From assembly GCA_019423795.1 (NCBI GenBank), contig JAHZAT010000036.1, forward strand, positions 1 to 64,000: DNA of 64,000 bases. The letters run 5' to 3'. Position 1 is the first letter of the stretch. Every line of letters starts with the position of its first letter. The notes beneath the pieces were generated by a model. It did not search any database and was not told the DNA's origin. It saw only the letters and a program-made list of their open reading frames with translations. The position numbers and the translations under genes were made by a program. Positions 61,603 to 64,000 of this stretch are shown here, one piece after another. Source of the stretch: Clostridiales bacterium (lineage in GTDB: Bacteria > Bacillota > Clostridia > Lachnospirales > Lachnospiraceae).

Positions 61603-62349
61603 ATGAAACGTAATATCAGATTAACAATCGAATACGATGGTTCTCGTTATCAAGGATGGCAGCGACTTGGTGGTGATTCTAGTGCCAATACAATTCAGGG
61701 AAAGCTTGAAGCTGTCCTATCAAAAATGACTGGAGAAGATGTCAATATTAATGGTTCTGGTCGTACCGATGCAGGTGTTCATGCTTATGGACAAGTGGCT
61801 AATTTCCATACAAACTGTATGATGTCTCTTGGTGATATCAAAGAGTATCTTACAAAATATCTACCATCAGATATTGGTATTGTTGAAGTTTCTGAAGCTT
61901 CCGAACGTTTTCACAGTCGTTTAAATGCAAAAGAAAAAACTTACCTTTACCGTATTGCGATTCCTGGGGTATCGAATGTTTTTGAACGTAAATATCTTTG
62001 GTATTTCCCAGAAACTTTGGATGTTAAAAAAATGGAAGAAGCTGCATCTTTGCTCATCGGAACTCATAATTTTAAGGGATTTTCTTCTATTAAAAAGACA
62101 AAAAAATCTACGATTCGTACGATTTATGATATCAAGATCAAGAAGACGAAAAAAGAAATCCAGATTACTTATACAGGAAATGGATTCCTGCATAACATGG
62201 TCCGAATTCTTACTGGAACTTTAGTTGAAGTTGGATGTGGAAAGATCAAACCTGCAGATATTACAAAGGCTTTGGAATCTACGAAACGCGCCGATGCTGG
62301 GATTACCGCTCCGCCTCAAGGGTTATTTTTGGTATCTGTAGAATATTAA
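61603..62349 (+). CDS. truA: tRNA pseudouridine synthase A
   Basis: A 248-aa enzyme that forms pseudouridine at positions 38-40 of the tRNA anticodon arm. The catalytic Asp is in GSGRTDAGVHA (near residue 52); YDGSRYQGWQR, LNAKEKTYLYRI and NGFLHNMVRILTGTLVEVG complete the family pattern. AACGAAAGGA lies before the ATG. Confidence 0.96.
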   Translation: MKRNIRLTIEYDGSRYQGWQRLGGDSSANTIQGKLEAVLSKMTGEDVNINGSGRTDAGVHAYGQVANFHTNCMMSLGDIKEYLTKYLPSDIGIVEVSEASERFHSRLNAKEKTYLYRIAIPGVSNVFERKYLWYFPETLDVKKMEEAASLLIGTHNFKGFSSIKKTKKSTIRTIYDIKIKKTKKEIQITYTGNGFLHNMVRILTGTLVEVGCGKIKPADITKALESTKRADAGITAPPQGLFLVSVEY

Positions 62350-62369
62350 TATTTGTTTATACAAAAAAT

Positions 62370-62420
62370 AAAACAGGGAAGTTTGCTGCTTATAAACAGT
62401 ACCTCCTTGTTTCATTTTTA
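62370..62420 (+). terminator. Terminator of truA
   Basis: AAACAGGGAAGT and ACCTCCTTGTTT pair with one mismatch around an 18-base loop, followed by CATTTTTATCTT. It may also serve the convergent MetE-like gene. Confidence 0.6.
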
Positions 62421-62465
62421 TCTTATCTTTTTTGCAAACACACTACTTATTTGAGTGCAAAAATT

Positions 62466-63584
62466 TTATTCTCCCCAGACTTCCTCTGCAATTTCTTTCA
62501 CTAATTTTAATTTTGCCCACTGTTCTTCTTCTGTTAATTTATTACCAATTGCGCAGGAAGCAAAACCACACTGTGGACTTAAGCATAATCGTTCCAGCGG
62601 AATATATTTTGTTGCCTGTTTAATTCTGTTGATCACTTTTTCTTTATCTTCAAGATCTGGTTTCTTTGTTGTGATCAGTCCAAGAACAACTTTCTTGTCT
62701 TCGGATACTTTCTTAAGTGGCGCAAAACCTCCAGATCTTTCATCATCATATTCAAGGAAAAGTGCATCCACATTTTCTTTTGCAAATACATAGTCTGCAA
62801 CTGTATCATACGGACCACTTGTGAAGAATGTAGAATGATAATTTCCACGACAGATGTGTGACGTAATTACCATATCTTCTGGTCTTCCTTCTAATGCAAG
62901 GTTGTTCACTGTAAGCAGCTGTTTCTTCACATCTTCAAGATCAATTCCTAATGCTTTATATCTTTGTTTTGCAGCATCTCCCACGATTGCTCCCCAAGTA
63001 CAGTCATCTAATTGAAGATTACGGCATCCTGCTTCATAAAACTGTTTGATCACATCCTGATATGCAACACCAAGATCCTGAATCAGTTCTTCATTTGTCG
63101 CATAATATTTTCTTGTCGTTTCAATGTTTGTTGGAACGATCATTTGCTGAAACATCTGTGCTGGTGCAGGAATTGTATATTTTGCAATTGTATTTTCATC
63201 TTCAAACTGCTTTAAGTATTTAAAATACTCCACAAATGGATGCTTTTTCGCTTTGATCTTCCCTACCAGATACGTGTCTTCTAAGGAAGCTAATTCTCCA
63301 TCGAACTGTACTCCACTTCCTGTCTGTTCATGTGCTACGCCTTCAAATCCCCACATAAAATCCAAATGCCAATAAGTTCTTCGAAATTCTCCATCCGTGA
63401 TCACATGATAACCTAATTCTTTTTGTTTTGCTACTAATTTTGCGATTTCTTCATTTACTATGTTATCATATACTTCTTTTGTGATCTTACTTTCTTTATA
63501 TTGTGTTGTTGCTTTCTTTAATTCTTCTGTTCTTAAAAAGCTTCCTACATAATCATATCGAAATGGCTCTTTTAATTTACTCAT
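62466..63584 (-). CDS. MetE C-terminal-like (YxjG-type) methyltransferase
   Basis: A 372-aa single-domain homologue of the catalytic half of cobalamin-independent methionine synthase. The zinc-site residues appear in HICRGNY (near residue 245) and LSPQCGFAS (near 340), with QLDDCTWG near 195 and the N-terminal YDYVGSFLR. YxjG/YxjH-type proteins make methionine from homocysteine with a methyl donor that is not settled. No S-box leader was seen upstream. Confidence 0.9.
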   Translation of the reverse strand: MSKLKEPFRYDYVGSFLRTEELKKATTQYKESKITKEVYDNIVNEEIAKLVAKQKELGYHVITDGEFRRTYWHLDFMWGFEGVAHEQTGSGVQFDGELASLEDTYLVGKIKAKKHPFVEYFKYLKQFEDENTIAKYTIPAPAQMFQQMIVPTNIETTRKYYATNEELIQDLGVAYQDVIKQFYEAGCRNLQLDDCTWGAIVGDAAKQRYKALGIDLEDVKKQLLTVNNLALEGRPEDMVITSHICRGNYHSTFFTSGPYDTVADYVFAKENVDALFLEYDDERSGGFAPLKKVSEDKKVVLGLITTKKPDLEDKEKVINRIKQATKYIPLERLCLSPQCGFASCAIGNKLTEEEQWAKLKLVKEIAEEVWGE

Positions 63585-63726
63585 CTGATGTTCTCCTTTG
63601 TTTGCCTTGTTTTTAAGCTATACACAGAGTATATCATCACAAAATCATTTTTTAAAATATATATATTTAACGGTTTGCCATATCTTTAAGTTATAGCAAG
63701 GAAATTCTCAGACATTAAGTAAATAG

Positions 63727-63758
63727 GAAAAAACCTGCATATCTAATAGACATACAGG
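63727..63758 (-). terminator. Terminator of trpS
   Basis: On the minus strand CCTGTATGTC and GATATGCAGG pair (one G-U/mismatch) and TTTTTTCC follows. It lies about 45 bases past the trpS stop. Confidence 0.8.
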
Positions 63759-63801
63759 CTCTTTTACCATACTTTACTTTCAATATTATATCTAAGATTA
63801 A

Positions 63802-64000
63802 TTAAAATAATCCTTCCTCATTAAAATAATCGATTCTCATTGCATGACGCACATCTTTCATTGTATCCTGTGCCTTCGCTCTTGCAACTTTGGTTCCTTG
63901 CTGAAGAATTTCCGCAACTTCTGGAAGTTTTGCTTCCCACATCTTTCTTCTCTCACGGATTGGTTCTAATTCTGCCTGAAGTACTTTATTTAAGAACTTC
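63802..64000 (-). CDS. trpS: Tryptophanyl-tRNA synthetase, C-terminal fragment (window edge)
   Basis: The minus strand from 64000 reads open for 65 codons to a TAA at 63804-63802. It encodes LEPIRERRKMWEAK, then VARAKAQDTMKDVRHAM and a final IDYFNEEGLF. This is the C-terminal helix region of bacterial TrpRS (EPIRERR followed by the ARxxAxxTLxxVRxAMG block). The gene continues beyond the right edge. Confidence 0.8.
   Translation of the reverse strand, partial: KFLNKVLQAELEPIRERRKMWEAKLPEVAEILQQGTKVARAKAQDTMKDVRHAMRIDYFNEEGLF

Overview
The window is about 37-40% GC by eye and reads as the chromosome of a spore-forming, anaerobic low-GC Firmicute, most likely a gut Lachnospiraceae (Anaerostipes-like; this is inference). 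Support comes from a complete spoIIIA operon, a meso-diaminopimelate dehydrogenase, a HemZ-type radical SAM protein and the general gene complement. Most genes lie on the minus strand.

Left end (1-10.5 kb), an accessory island. It holds an IS66 transposase cut by the window edge, decayed IS1182-like and IS1380-like transposases, and a four-gene restriction operon. That operon encodes a small HTH regulator, a methyltransferase with two fused adenine-MTase domains, an AlwI-like endonuclease and a DUF262/DUF1524 protein. A lone DNA methyltransferase follows.

Core region (10.5-47 kb). In order: spoIIIAA-AH with a candidate sigma-E promoter; a topoisomerase III; a LUD protein, a polytopic membrane protein and an AraC regulator; then a long minus-strand housekeeping run (pyrB-pyrI-relA-MBL-hemZ-HD-hisS, flavin reductase, aspS, a stand-alone double ACT protein, glyA, L,D-transpeptidase). 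Next come a DUF2156 protein, two abnormal RlmH-like proteins, tRNA-Arg(CCG), a MATE pump, a thioesterase, RNase H, a phosphoesterase, a Zn-protease, ddh, a proteasome-like putative Ntn hydrolase and a second topoisomerase III.

Right end (47-61.5 kb), the most remarkable part. About 14 kb reads as one minus-strand transcription unit, from a sigma-A-like promoter and a 250-nt structured leader to a 32-bp hairpin terminator. Its order is nifH-like, nifD-like, nifK-like, hypF, hypC, hypD, hypE, nifH-like, nifD-like, nifK-like, aldehyde dehydrogenase, an 84-aa protein and an NCS2 nucleobase permease. Thus two complete sets of nitrogenase-superfamily reductase components flank the four genes that make the Fe(CN)2CO group of [NiFe] hydrogenases. 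The window holds no hydrogenase subunit, no hypA/hypB, no nifB and no other nif or tetrapyrrole partner. I propose that the Hyp proteins supply a CN/CO-ligated iron centre, or a related intermediate, to a nitrogenase-like enzyme of unknown substrate. This is inference, but the gene layout is directly visible.

The window closes with truA (plus strand), a MetE-like protein and the 3' end of trpS.
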